DNA from: Tetrahymena elliotti 4EA
Taxonomy: Eukaryota > Ciliophora > Oligohymenophorea > Hymenostomatida > Tetrahymenidae
Assembly (NCBI GenBank): GCA_000231825.2
Contig: JH720343.1
Coordinates: 123,222 to 187,221 of the forward strand
DNA: 64,000 bases
Direction: 5' to 3'
This document shows positions 12,758 through 29,800 of the stretch, one piece after another. The notes beneath the pieces were generated by a model. It ran no database searches. It was not told where the DNA came from and was given only the letters and a program-made list of their open reading frames with translations. The translations under genes were made by a program, and so were the position numbers. Position 1 is the first letter of the stretch. Each line of letters opens with the position of its first letter.

Positions 12758-15700
12758 ATGTATAGCAATTCGAAGAACAACAGCTTGTTAATTAATAAAA
12801 ATGATATAGATAGTAAGGTTGCATTATAAAATAGTGAAGTATTCCATGCAGATATTAATAATTTAGGAAGATTATCAAAGCCACCTTAAACAGCTTTAAA
12901 AAATAGTGATTCATAATTGATAGTAAATTCATAAATATATTATTCAATTTATGTATTTAATTGAACTTAATCTCATATTTTACATCAATAGAATAAAAGT
13001 GGGAACTCACCTTCAGTAGCTGGAGGAGTTTTAGCAAACAGCTCTTAATCCAATTAAGCTTTAAATGTTAGTAAATATTTCTTAAATAAAGATGAAGTTA
13101 TTATTAGTATTGAGGGGTTTAGATTTTAGCCTTAATCTTTGTATGTTCACAGTGGTACAAAGCTAATATGGTAAGTGAAGTAAAATAAACCATAGTATAA
13201 TTCTCTTTATGATTCTACAGGACCAAGATTTTTTATTGTTAGCATTCCATAATTAGATGAAGAAAGTCCACCAATCCATGAAAATGAGTCTTATAGTTAT
13301 GTTATTGATTAATTAGGAAGTTTTGATATGATTTGTCCAAATTACACAAGAATGAAAGGTTCTTTGATAGTGGTTGATAAATCTACCACCATAACAGACC
13401 TAACAAAAGAATAATAACCTAAGTATTTCATGGAGCATGTTGATGAATACAAATACGCTTCTTAAAATCTTAACACCGGTGGTCTACAATAGTAGCTTAA
13501 GTAGTTCAGTTCTTCCAATATAATTCCTCAAGCATAAATATTTTAGTAGCTACCATAGGAAAATTTTTCATATTTAATTGGCTAAACATAAGAAACCAGT
13601 GCTAAAAACTATTAAAACTCCAGCCCTATTGCTGCTTATTACAATGATAGCTACTTGACTCAAAATTAATCAAATATTTTCAATGCATAATAATCAAATA
13701 GCATGACTTTTAGCAACTAGATTTCTCAAAATAACCCTTAGAAAAATCAGCTTTACTACTAAATGTCCAACTCTGCTATTATAACATCTAAAGAACACAG
13801 AAATGAATAGTGTCCTACAATTGAGTATGCAAGAAAAAATTACAATGAGAAAATTTCTTTGGCAAAAAGTGGTTCATTCAAGTCTCTTCAATAGCCAGTT
13901 TTAGAAAATAATGAAAAGCTGTCATAGGAGAGCTTTAAATAGCTACAAAATACGAAATAAGAAAAAATATTGACAAAAATAATTGATTCAAGTAAATAAG
14001 AAACTGCAGAATCTGAGAAAATCACTAAGTAATTTTTACAAGAACTTCAAAATGAACAAAATAGCAGACCTAATAAGAAAAAAAATGCACATTACCTACA
14101 ACTTTATAAAGATGATTTCCATGAAGATGCTGAGGAAGATGAGGATGATTTGGAGTTTAGTGAATAAAATAAAAAGAAAAAAATGGAATAGGAAAGCAAA
14201 AAGAAATTCAACCATTAAGAATTATCAGACAAAAAAAGAGATATTGCAAAACAATAAATTACTAAGCACCACTAAAACGATTTAGAGTAAAGGTATTTAC
14301 AATTTTCATTTAAGAAAATTATCTTTTCATTTTTTTAATTAATTCATTTTTTAATTCTATTAAGCCCTAAAAAAATTAATGATGAAAGTAAATTTGTTAA
14401 AAGCTAATGTAAAACCTATTAACAAAGTTAAAATTTGGAAAAAATTTCAAAAGAAATTTAAGAATCTAGTGCAGCAAAGAAAGAAAGAGATACAACTTCC
14501 TATATAGAGTAATCAAATCTTTCAACACCAAAAAGAAAAAGCTTGTAAAAAAGAGAAATTGATAACCCAAAAAAAAAAACAATAAAGATAACAAGCAATA
14601 GCAACAGTTGCAACAGTAGTTACTCTTCATAAAAAGTTCACTCTTAGTAATAAATTTAAGTGATCAGAGAAGACTCCAAAGAATTGAGGTAGTCTAACTC
14701 TTAAGGTTCTTAAAAGAAAATTAAAGCTTATATTGAAAATCAGAATAGTAATTAAGATAGCATTTTGGAAAAAGTTAATGATGAAACTTAAGGAAAGATA
14801 ACTCAACAATAAAACTTAAGCTCAAGCACTATTACTACTAATAATACAGTTTTAACCATTGAAGATAAAGAGTAGCCAAAAAACTAACAAAATTCTAAAA
14901 ATCAAAACCTTCCTTAGTTTTTATAACAAAATATTTAAATTAAAAAAATAAAAAAAATAAATTAAAGCAGTTTAGCCAATAAGAAGGTTGAAAATAATTT
15001 ATTAAAAAAGTAAGAAGATTTAAATGGATATAATAGTGATTATGAATGCTAAAATGAGGAAGATGAAGGAAATGATAATGAAGAAGAAAACATTTCAAAT
15101 GACCATAACAGCAAAAGAAATTAAATACCTATTTAACCTTAGAATCCTGCTAACAGTCTTTATTTTAAAGGGCATAGCTTCTCGTACTTGAGGAATTAGC
15201 ATTCAAGCTAATATGCTAAATTGAAAATAGCTCATGAAAATGATGAATATGATGATGATGACGAAGAGGACGAATACGATTGTAATACAATTATATCTGA
15301 AGAAGATGCTAGTGTTTATGCTTCTAAAGAGAATTCGCTTGTATATCGTCGAAATAATAGTTCATCTAATTTACTCTCTACTGGTAGTGAATAAATTGGG
15401 GCTAATATAAATCCAAACAATAGCTTTACAGCTTCTTAAACTTTAAATAAAAGATTTACAAAGAGGATAAGAAGAAATTTAAAAAAGAAGCCTAAAATAG
15501 GTATATTACCTGAGAGTTACTTAAAATCTCCTGCTTAGTCTATCTTAACAACAGCAGAAAGCTCTAAGTATTCAGATACTACTAAGTAGCCATCTCAAAA
15601 GGGAGATTTTGATTTAGAAGGGAATGACATTCATGAACGTGGTAGTTTACTTTTCCATCATAAATATAGCTAAAAACGTCGTGCTTCTACTGATTAAACT

Positions 15701-16539
15701 ATTTAAGAAAGTAGATATCATAACAATAATGATGATTCTGATACACGCTCTATAAAGAGCTTGAAAAATGAGCGTAATATAGCCAACAATAATAATACTA
15801 TTAATAGTAGCTCAAATAACAGTAATAACGCCTGTGGAAGTACTTATGTTTGCTAAAACTAATCATGTAACTCATAAATGAATAATTAGAATTAGTATCC
15901 ATAAGAATGTTGTCATGAAAGTGATAATGAAGGTGAATGCATTGATTTATTTGATTAATATAATTGCAACAGATTTATTAGAGCAAATAATACATGTTGC
16001 AGTCATTCAAATAGTGCAAATATTTTTGATTTCTTAAAGCAGTAATCTAAGCTTTAATTCTTGAATTTCACAGAAAGTATATACAAATAAGATAACTAGA
16101 GGAAGCTTTTTAAAAATAAAAAGGAGGGAAATAACAATAGTAATACTTCTAGTTAATCTGGTTACTCTCTCGAAGGACTCTAAGAGAATCATGATGAGAG
16201 CAAATCTGTTTCATCTTAAAACACAAACAATAAGACATATTTTAGTTAATCTAGTTCAGAATAAACAAAACCTAAAATAATCTAAAACTATAAAGTAAAT
16301 TAATCTGTATTAAATAGTGAAATTACTGCTGTAACTCAATAAATACCTTAAACAAGTGAAAAAAATGAGGAAATTTAAGAACAAATTTCTTTTATCAAGA
16401 ATTTCTTGGAGCAAAGTAAATTATTTAAGTGTGAATCATTTTTTTTAACTTAAAATTTTATTTCATAGGATATGAGATAGAAAATTGGTTACTAGATGCA
16501 GGAGCAGTTGATGATTTTGAAGAGATTGAAGACTATTGA
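12758..16539 (+). CDS. large acidic low-complexity protein with cupredoxin-like domain
   Basis: ATG 12758 to TGA 16537-16539. Introns are 12923-12991, 14293-14364 and 16416-16468; the spliced CDS is 3588 nt, 1195 residues, with one frame throughout. Residues about 85-185 match the blue-copper (cupredoxin) pattern: FRFQPQSLYVHSGTKLIWQV, a middle strand ending RFFIVSIP, then SYSYVIDQLGSFDMIC, PNYTRMKG and SLIVVD. The C-terminal ligand loop keeps Cys170 and Met176, but the usual His between them is Tyr173, and the first His position also appears lost (PQYNSL), so type 1 copper binding is unlikely. The rest is Gln/Asn/Ser-rich with acidic runs and a Cys-rich patch at about 15830-16010. There is no signal peptide, so the protein is probably intracellular. 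The family outside the domain is unknown. Confidence 0.7.
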
Positions 16540-17435
16540 GTGCTTTTGAATTGAGAAAATGAAAAAAAAAGAGATTTAAAAACTATATATAAAAAATTTT
16601 AACTAAAAAAAACTATCTTTTAACTAAAATTTCAATAATAATTAAAAATTTATTCTCAATAAGTCTTATTCTCTTATTTCAAAATAATATTTAATTTTAT
16701 GCTTTTGATTATTCCATTTATTTCTACTCAGCTCTTTAAAATGGCTTTATTAAGTAGTAAGTGGGCAGTACGATTTCAACTGAAGTTATCATCATACATG
16801 AAGAGGTATTTGGATTTTTAAATTTAAATTAACTTTCAGAAAAATTAAATCTTTTTTTATTAATTAAGATAGAAATAAATTGTGTGAAGTGGAAAAAATA
16901 TTTTTGACTGATTAGATTCTATTTTTTGAAAATGAAAGTATAAAAAAAATAATTAAAAAATAATTTATTAAGGAAAGTTACATTAAAAAAACAGCCAACA
17001 AACAACCATTATTACTCTTATATATAAAAATTAATAAAAATAAATGCATAGAAGCATAAAATAATAAATTTATATAACACACAATTTTCTTTCTCTTTTT
17101 TATTTGTTTTTCATTGCACTTAATTTATGTTTTTCAATTGTTGCTTTTTAATTTTTTAAAATTAATTTAAATTCTTATTTATTTTTTACATTTTTATTTT
17201 AAAATAATTATTATTCATATTTAATTATTATAAGATTTATTTAATTTTTGCTAGACACAAGCTTAAGATTTTTGTATACAAACATGTAATTTATTAAATG
17301 TTTGATTTTTGATATCTAATTCTATAAAAAAAATAATTAATTATTAGGTACAATATTAATCAATTTTCGATTAACTGTGTTTGTTATAAATAAATAGTGT
17401 GACTCCTTCATTCAGATAAACTTAAACACTCAAAA
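16540..17435. other. non-coding spacer
   Basis: A/T-rich DNA without a coding frame on either strand. It contains the 3' region of the cupredoxin-like gene and the promoter side of the helicase gene. No further structure seen. Confidence 0.6.
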
Positions 17436-20651
<3,216 letters not shown>

Positions 20652-20928
20652 ATGGAAATATTATAATTTAAAATAATTTTTTTAAAAAAACTAACTAACA
20701 TAAACAATAGCTTTTACATATTTTCTATAAACTTTTGTTTATTAATTTATTGTCTAATACAATTAAATTGACATCAATTACTCTCTTAAAAATTATAAAA
20801 AGTCTTTAATTTAGTAAATTTTTGTGATTGTATTTCGATTACCTTACACACATACATATATCCTTCTGTATCAAAATTTTTTGTAAAAATTTCAAAGAAT
20901 ATTTTGATAAGATAAGTACTTAATAAAA

Positions 20929-23330
20929 ATGCAAATATTTTTAAAAAGAAATAATTTTATCATTTTAGCCCTATTTTTTTACATTTTCTAATATTTTTTA
21001 GTTCTAGCCAAACTAGATGAGTAAATAAAACAGAATAAAAATGAATTTAAGTATCTTTAAAATATTCAAAATCGCAATCTATCAGAAGAGGATATTCTTC
21101 ATAAAAACCATTCAAGATTTTTGCAATCTGATGCAATAAGGATACAATTCGACTTAAGCTTTATAGAAGCATAGACATCATTTTCCTCATCGCTATTAAA
21201 TTAATTGATAAATCTTTTTAAATCAGTCTCACTATTTTATTCAAATTTGATATCAGTAAAAGTACCCATTTCAGGTTCAATAGAAATTCCATCAGCTAAA
21301 ACTAATTGCAATAACTATGTATTTACAGCAACATAAAAAAGTTAAAGTAATCATTTTTTTATTCATTAAATAATAAACATGTTAAAAAAATTTTACAAAT
21401 ATTCATATTAAACCAAAATTTTAAATGAATCTAGGCTATCTAAATGCAGATTTGTTAATATTTGTAGATTATTAGTATAATTCTACTTATAGTGAAGAGT
21501 TCTCTGCAGAAAGCTATATTTGTGAGACGGACTCTACAAATAGAGTGATAATATCTTATTTAAGTCTAACATTTAAAAATATTTCTTTGTCTTTAACAGA
21601 TTATGAATCAAGCCAACTTCAAAAATAAGTTATTCATGAAGTAATGCATTCATTAGCTATGAATATTTAATTAGTAAACTATTTTAGAGATTCCAATAAT
21701 AATTTATATGATGCATCTGTAGTGAATATAACAAACTAAAGTCTTTCTTACCCTAACACCTTAAACTGGGCAAAAAATTATTATGGTTGCTCTTCTTTGA
21801 CATCAATTCCTATTGAAATCGACTCATTAGGAAATATTCACTGGAACAGAGTTATTCTATTAGATGACATTATGTCAGGACTATTTATCTATGGTAATTA
21901 CATTTGTAGGATTTAAGAAATATGTGAAATATTATTAATTGCTATTTTTTCTTCTTTTTATATATATTCAATAATTTTTTAAAAAAGGAGAAGGATTGTG
22001 GAGTGGAATCAATAATGCTATTCTTGAAGATAGCGGGTGGTATACTATTAGTGCTAGTATGTATGATACCTAAATAAAATGGGGTAAGAATAAGCAGTGT
22101 TAATTTGTTTAATAAGGCTGCACAGGAACAGGATTTTTTTAAGAATTTTGTATTACACTAAACAATTACGGATTAACTTTTTCATAAAATTCTATGGGTA
22201 TATGTGAACAATTTTATCCAACAAGCAGCCAGTAATATAGCAAAGCTCCCTCTAATTATTTATAATGTCTATTTATGCTACCAGTTTAAAATCAAAATTG
22301 CTTAGACCCAGATAATTAATATCTTTCTATGAATTAATATGTTACAACTAATTTTAGCTATACATTTGGTTATGAAAGTAGAGTATTCGAATCTACTCTT
22401 ACTCCTCTTACATTGCAACTAGTATCTAATTACGGATGCTTTAAGACTTTTTGCTCTTCAGATAACTCATTAATTAAAATTATTATAGGTTCTTATACCT
22501 TCTATTGTTAAGCAGGGGATGAAAATATCAAATATTAGACACCCTTTGATCTACAAGGAAGTTTAGTTTGCCCAGAAAGTATTTCAGATTTTTGTATATC
22601 CCCAGGTCCATGTCAAAACTTTTGTTCTTCTGCTGGATATTGCATGAACAAGACATGTACTTGCATTGATGGATATTCAGGATTAGGGTGCGAATGCTCT
22701 TTAGGGAAGGAATATTACTTAGGCTCATGTCGTTCGTGCAGCCAAACTTGTAAAACTTGTAGCTCATTAGATTCCACTAAATGTGAATCATGTATTGATG
22801 GTTATTATTTATTAAATGGAGAATGTTTATAATGTGGTTCAAATTGTCTAACTTGCTCTAATTTAAATAAAAATGAATGCACTTCTTGTGCAGAAGGATT
22901 CTTTTTAGATGCTCTCACTAGTACATGCTAAATATGCAGTATAAATTGTCTGACTTGCACTAGTATATCTAGCTGTTCAAAATGTTAAGATGGATTTGGC
23001 TTAAATTCTACAAATTATTGTAGCATATCCTGTATGTTTAACTGCTAAAAGTGCTCTTTAGATGCTTTTAGTTGCAGTTAGTGCTATAATAACAAACAGT
23101 TTAACTCAACTTCAGGAATATGTGAATGCCCTTCAGCTTAGTATTAAGATCCATTAGGTGATTGTTAGGATTGCAAAGCTAACTGCTAAAAATGTACATC
23201 TAAAACAAATTGCTTAGAATGCTAAGATGGGTACAAGTTATTAGCTTTTTCTCAAACATGCGTTTTAGAAAATTTTTCAAATTTATTAAGATTGATAGTT
23301 TTAAATATAACATTTATTATACTTTTTTGA
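20929..23330 (+). CDS. leishmanolysin-like (M8) metalloprotease with Cys-rich tail
   Basis: ATG 20929 to TGA 23328-23330, introns 21347-21434 and 21894-21987, spliced 2220 nt, 739 residues. A signal peptide is present (NFIILALFFYIFQYFLVLA). The zinc site is H207EVMH211, with the third His probably at 275 (GNIHWN), about the spacing seen in leishmanolysin. The family's downstream signature GLWSGINNAILEDSGWY follows after intron 2. From about residue 530 come repeated Cys motifs (CKTCSSLDSTKCESCIDGYY and similar) of the furin/EGF-like kind common in ciliate surface proteins. The last 20 residues are hydrophobic, suggesting a GPI-type or membrane anchor. It probably acts at the cell surface or in secretory vesicles. 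This family is strongly expanded in ciliates. Confidence 0.88.
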
Positions 23331-23579
23331 GCTTGTGATTTTATAAAATATTAAAATTTGTAAATAATTATTCAAACCTTTCTTATTTAACACATGAATT
23401 CTTCATTAAATTGTAAAAGAAGTAATTAATTTTATGGTAAATAATTAAGATAAAAAGAGCAAATTTAGGTGTCTTAAAAAATACATAAATCTAAATATTA
23501 ATTTTGGTTAAGTAGACTATTTGTTTGTTATTAAATTAAAACTAAATTAAATTAAAAGACTAACTAATTCTAAAATTTA

Positions 23580-25832
23580 ATGAGTGTTTCTTAAAGTGTA
23601 TTTAAATTTTATGCCCAAACTTCTCCAGGTTTGGAAAAGATTTTAATATAGGAACTTTAAAGCCTAGGAATCAAGTCAAAAGTGAGAGATGACATCTCTC
23701 ATGTTATTTTTTAAGGAAATTATGAAACAATATTTAGGGTTCTACATGAATCTAGAACGATCGAATCATTAAAAATATAAATAGGTAATGAAATAAAGGC
23801 AAGAAGTGATGAAGAATTAGAAAAAAATATTCAAAAGCTTCCTTGGGCTGCCTTCTTACCAATTTAAGACTTATACAAATATAACTAGCCTGCTGTCATA
23901 AGCAAAAGTTATAGATCAAATCTTTTCCATGAAAATCTTATCAAAAATATTGTTGAAAAACAAATAAATTTATTAATGGTCAGAAAAGAGTATAAGAAGT
24001 TAAACTAATTATCTGGACAGTAAATAAGCAATAGGTCATTAAATAAGTCAATCAATCAATAAAAAAAAGTCATAGAAGAAAGAAAAAGTATTATCATTTA
24101 AAATAGAGATTTATAGAAATAATCAGATTCAAATAGCTAACTTTAGAACATTCCCTCATTACCAGATATAAATGTTTACTTAGTAAAAGATAGAGCTACA
24201 ATATTAATGAAAGTTCATTTAGAAAGCTTACATAAGCATGGTCTCAAAGAAAAGGTAGGATGGGCTCCCATCAAGGAGGGTATTGTTGCAGGATCATTGA
24301 TTTAAATGAATTATAAGTAGAGATTTTAATCTCAGCTTAAGATTTGGGATCCTTTTTGTGGTTCGGGATCTATTGTTTTAGAGTTATTAAGCATGATGTT
24401 TTAGTAGAAAATTAGAAACAAATTTGATTTCTTTTATTTAAAAAATTTCCCTTAAGAGTAATATCAAAAATACTTAGAAAGTGATACAATTGAACCAATA
24501 GTGGTAGAATAAACTGACTCATAAAATGTAAATTAAGAGGAAACAAGTGAAAGTAGCTAAGAGAAAGGAAATAATAAAGGATAATTTTTAAGCTAAGGAA
24601 TAAAAAATATTTCTATCATAGCTAGTGATATTTCTAATTAAGCAATTTAATATTCTATATAAAATTTCCACTCAACTTAACTTGAAGATATCATCACTAA
24701 TTTTATAAATTCGCATTAGAGTACTAACAATAGTTCAAATTAGTAAAGTAAAGATTAAGGTACGCAGTAAGAATAAGTATCTTAATCAGAATAAAATATT
24801 GATTCAATTTAAGATCAAAACACAAGAAAAAATCTATTAAATGATTAAAAACTAAATCAACTTGCTCCATTTTACATTAAAGAGTCATACTGTTAAGATA
24901 GAGTAAAGTTTATAAGAAGCGATTTTGAGGCTTTAAGTAAATTAATTAACTTGAGAGGTTATACTATTATTACTAATCTACCTTACGGTTTGCGCTCTTC
25001 TGAACATATAAGTGACTAAGAGTTAGTTAGCTCTTTTAAGAGATTTGCAAAAGTTGTACGTAAAAATCTAAATAAATTATCAGGTGTCTATGTTTACACC
25101 ACAGTTCATGAAAGATACCACAAAGACCATTTCATCAACATTTCAAGAATGGTTTGGAATATCAAACAAAAATATTCATTGGGTGGTTTGCAGATTGGGC
25201 TTTTCGAATTAAATTAGGAAGCTTCTCTTACATCTGAAAGCTACTAAGTTTTAGATGAATAAAAGCTAGAAGAAGAAGAAAAGAGATTAGCAATTGTTTA
25301 ATCAAAATTAAGTAAATCTTCTTCAGATGATGAAATTAGTAAGTAAATTAAATAAATTATTGGAGATAGATCTTCACTAGCTTTAATGACTCTTTCAGAA
25401 ATCAAAGAACACAATATACAAAAAGAATATAAAGAAAACAGTAAAAATCTGTAAAAAGCTAAAACTATTTTACCTGAGATTAAAAAATCTCTTGATAAAA
25501 AAACTCATACTCCTAGATAAATTAAAAGTATTCTTCTTCGTAAAAAGGAAGAGTATGCTAAGGCTTTAAGACTAAGAAGTCTTATGTAAAAGAGTAAGTT
25601 TATAGAGAATTTGAATGAAAAAGAAATTCAAAGGAGAATTGAAAGTAAGCGTAACCGTGTGAACACGACCTTCATTAAGAGTGTGTTACAGTCAACTGAT
25701 ATTGAAGATAAAGAAGAAGCACTTTAATAAATCTAAGAAAAGCTTGATGTTGTTGCAGAGAAAAAAGTAGAAAAGAAAGAAATAAAAAAAAATAAATTAG
25801 AAAATAAATAAAAGATTCCTAGGTGGTATTGA
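23580..25832 (+). CDS. THUMP-type RNA guanine-N2 methyltransferase, RlmL/TRM14-like
   Basis: A single exon of 2253 nt, 750 residues. The N-terminus (FYAQTSPGLEKILIQELQSL) is typical of THUMP/RlmL-family enzymes. The SAM-binding motif is DPFCGSGSIVLELL (from residue 257), preceded by HGLKEKVGWAPIKEGIVAGS, the conserved lead-in of this family. The catalytic motif is NLPYG (466-470), a variant of NPPYG. Between the two motifs lies a Gln/Asn/Ser-rich insertion of roughly 140 residues that interrupts the Rossmann fold, explaining a length well above bacterial RlmL cores. The C-terminal 150 residues are basic and may bind RNA. Substrate (tRNA or rRNA) cannot be decided from sequence. No introns. 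Confidence 0.85.
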
Positions 25833-25862
25833 AAGAATAAAGATAACTTAATGTAAGATTTT

Positions 25863-25938
25863 TATTTTTTAATGTAAAAATCCAATAATATATTTTTTTT
25901 TATTTTTTAATGTAAAAATCCAATAATATATTTTTTTT
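25863..25938. repeat. two-copy 38-bp tandem repeat
   Basis: Two nearly perfect head-to-tail copies, 25863-25900 and 25901-25938, each containing AATGTAAAAATCCAATAATA and ending in a T-run that is one T longer in the second copy. It starts 31 bp after the stop of the methyltransferase gene, so it probably lies in its 3' UTR or terminator region. Confidence 0.9.
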
Positions 25939-26800
25939 TATTTTTACATAAATCTATTATGTCAATTTGGAAATCACTATTTAACTCAGTCTTTAACTTT
26001 TGCATTTCTTAAATATATGTATTCATTTTAAATACTATTTTATTACATATTTTTATTTATTCTTCTATAACTCATTCCTTTATTATTTTTCTGATTTTTT
26101 CTTTCTAAGCATTTATAAAAAAATACATAAATTAAAATGTTCAATAATCCTAAAATTGCTAGTAAAAATTATCAAAAAACCTCTAGTATTACTTAAGTAT
26201 TCTAAGGTGAAAAAATACATAAACTCTATCTAGAAGTAAAATTAATTAAAGATATATTATTACTGAGGATTAAAATCTTTGTAAAAATCATAGAGCAAAT
26301 GTTATCTTAAATAACATCTATTAAAACCATCTAAATTTTTTCAACATTTTAATAAAAATGTAAACAATTTTTGCTCCATTTTATTTCTCGATTTATTGTT
26401 TTAGAAAATAAAATAATGTGATAATATTAATAATTTTTCTAGGATTTTTCATTCTGATCATATAATTAGTTAGTTAACCATATTTATAAAAGGAATTATT
26501 AAAACAGGTAAGAGATTATGGTTATAAAAGCACTTGAATTTTTATTAATTTTTTATAATAACTAACGGAGATGTCCTACTTTTGTTAAAAACATGCTTTT
26601 TAAAGCAAGCTATAAATTTAAAATAAAGAAAATAGCTAAGCTTTATAATAACTCAAATCGTTGTTGTGCTTATTAAACAGGTAGAAAGTAGGAATAAATA
26701 AATTAAAGAAATAAAAAATTGCTTAAAACTAATTTGAAGTTGTTAATAAATAATATAATTTGTAAGTAAATCTAAGATAAGAGACTTATTTCTAAAAAAA
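25939..26800. other. non-coding spacer
   Basis: A/T-rich DNA. A short frame at 26000-26233 is only Phe/Tyr/Ile/Lys-rich translation of A/T sequence and I do not regard it as a gene. The rest shows nothing further. Confidence 0.55.
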
Positions 26801-29800
26801 ATGAATGAACTCTAACTCAGACTTCATAGTAGAAATCCAAGTCATTAATATAATTATTCGATTTCTAGCAACACTGAAAAAGATACAGCTGGAAATGAAA
26901 AGATTTATGATGAATAATCAGAATTTGTATTACATAATTAATTCTCTTAAATCAACACTTGTAGGAAAAAAAGTTAAGAAACTTACTTTAGGCATAAAGG
27001 TGACGCAAACTTTAAAATTGGTAGCAATATAGATTTTATTTTAGAATCTGAACCAGTTGCTACTACATAAGGAAATCAAAACCAAATGGCAAATTTAATA
27101 GATTCTCCATCCTAACAAGTATCTAAAGATAATGATAGGCTTATAAACAAGAAACAGGATACAAGTAGAAATGACGAAGTTATATCAAGTAGTTTTTTTT
27201 AAGAATATAAGAAATTTTATCAGCAATTTAATATATAATTCAACGCTCTTCATTCAAAATGTTATATCTAACAATAGCTAATAAGCTGCTATTGCTACTA
27301 TTGCATTGCATATAATTCTGAAAGAATTTTTTTTCTTCTACTATTTAATTACAATTTACTGTTATTGTAGACTATCTACAATCTATAACACTAAATTTTT
27401 TTAATTACTTTTATGCAACAACATTGAAAATTTTTGATTTTCTTTTATTTGAAATGTAATTAACTCTTTAATATCACTTCAGTAGATTTTATTTAGATTC
27501 AAATAGCATGTTTTAACATTTTTAATAATCTTTCTAGATACATGCAAGATTTATTTAATATCTTTTTAAAAAAAAAAATTTCTTAAAATCAAAAAATCCC
27601 AATATGTATTCTATTTGTATGTAGCCCTTCAAAAAAAAACAAATAAAAGGGTAGTACTCTAGGGTACTATATATCATATCTTTTTTTTCCACTTTTTATT
27701 ATATTCACTGAGAATTTTTCATAACTAAAAAAGGAGCTGTAAGTGAAGATTTCTCAAGCTTAAACAAAAAAGTTGATCGTTAAAATTAAATCAGAAAATA
27801 GTTAAGTGTTGCTATGAAGGTTTACAAATTCATCAATAATTTAATAAAATTTTAAGTCTTGAATAGCTATTACATGATGAAATAATTTTAACTAAGCATA
27901 ATTAACGATCCAGTATGTTTAAATATGACTGAATGGTCACTTAGCAGGTATAAGTCTAAAGGAGCTTTTTTTTCTAGATTAAGCAGAGTTTAGGTTTCCT
28001 TTATTAAGACTTTAAATTTAGAGGAATAGCAAGAGACTACCTCAGAAAAGTTGATCAGATATTTAGCTAAATTAACAAATAATTGTTTTGCTAAAGTAGG
28101 TATTATACACCCGTTGAGTAAATTTAAGATGGTATGGTAATTATTGCATTTAGTAATCATGCTTATGATTTTATTCATTCTTCCAGTAGAAGTAGCCTTA
28201 TTTGAAACAAATTTTGCTAAGCTTTATCCTTATAAATTCAATGGTTTATCTAAAGGAGCTTTTGGATTTTTTTTAATTGATATTTTTATTTAATTAAATA
28301 CTGGAGTATTTGATAAAGGAACAATAATTACTGACAGGTAAGAACTAGCTAAAAGGTACATAAAAAATAATCTTGCATTAGATTTAATAACAGCGATAAC
28401 CCTATTCGCAAGTAAATTGAAATAATATTTTTATAAAAAAATAATTTAAATTTTAAATCATAGAGGAGTTTGGCTTACCAAAATATATAAATATTTTCAT
28501 ACTATGCAAGATACCAACATTTTAGAAGATTTTAGATGAGATATAAGAAGCTAATCTTTCTAAATCTAATGTGACATTTAAGAATGTGTTAAAGTTAGCA
28601 AGGCTAGTAATAGAGTTACTCTTTATAGCTCATATTTATGCTTGCGTATTCTTGCTGATTAATTCTCTAGAATTATATTACAACAATAGTTCCCAAACAT
28701 GGATGACAGCTTATGCCAATCTTATAAAAAAGGACATACATGGATTTACTTGGCATTATAAGTATAAATTATTTTATAATTAATCAACTTTTGAACATAT
28801 TTAATATTAACAGATACATGATGTCATTTTATCTCTGCATGACGACTATGACCACTGTCGGATATGGAGATATTACTCCTTAAAACTAGATTGAAACAAT
28901 ATTTTATGTATTTAGTCTGATGACATTATGTAATTCTACTTTTATTTTAAATTTACAAATCCTATTTAAAAAAATTCTTTTTGATGAACCAAAATGTTTT
29001 AATTAAAATTAGGTGGTGTTTTTGCTTACTCCTTTAACTTAGTTGGTGTCATAGTTTAGGAAATGAATAAGAAGAATAAAGAATTTAAACGAGATATTTC
29101 TTTAGTAAATTTTTATATGGAAAAACTTTCAATTAGTAATGAGCTTAAATATCAAGTGAGAAAGTATTTGGAATACTAACATATTTATAATGAAGATATT
29201 ACTTTAAGTGAAGAGTAATACATCTTAAACAAGCTTTCCCCTGTATTAAAGGAGAAGCTTATACTTGATGCTCATATATAAATTGTGAAGAAATGTGGTA
29301 GTGTATTATCATAGTATTCAGAAGAATTCATTGAAAAAATTTGTTTAAATTTTTCTAAATAGAAATTTTCTAAAGGAGAAATCATTTTCAAACCCTTTTA
29401 GAAAGAGTAAGATCAATGCTTCTACTTTATTGATGATGGAGAAATAGACTTATTTACAGAAAGTCCAAGTATCTAATACTAAAATGAAAACTCTTTTACT
29501 GGAGATGATGACAAAGAATTCTCAAAAGAAGAAAAAGAAAAGACATTATTAGATTTGAATACAAACACTCAAGTATTAAAAACTTTAGAAAAAGATAAAT
29601 ATTTTGGAGAAATATGCTTTTACACAAATGGTGTTAGAACGCTTGGTGCAATTTGCAAGAAAAACAGTCGCTGTTTTGTCATTTAAAGATCTAAATTCAT
29701 TAAGCTTTTAAAGAAGTACCCAAAAGATTATGAGTTATTTTGTAAAATTAGAGATAAGCTTATTACTGATAACAATGCCTAAATATTAGGAACTGCTTGC

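Noticed and set aside
14520..14600. Apparent frameshift at the A11 run in the cupredoxin-like gene, or a short intron there
   Set aside because: Careful codon counting across the lines keeps one open frame through the run (…NPKKK-TIKITSNSNS…), and the whole spliced CDS is divisible by three.
26000..26233. 77-codon plus-strand ORF
   Set aside because: Its Phe/Tyr/Ile/Lys-only composition is what random A/T DNA gives; no start context or conserved motif.
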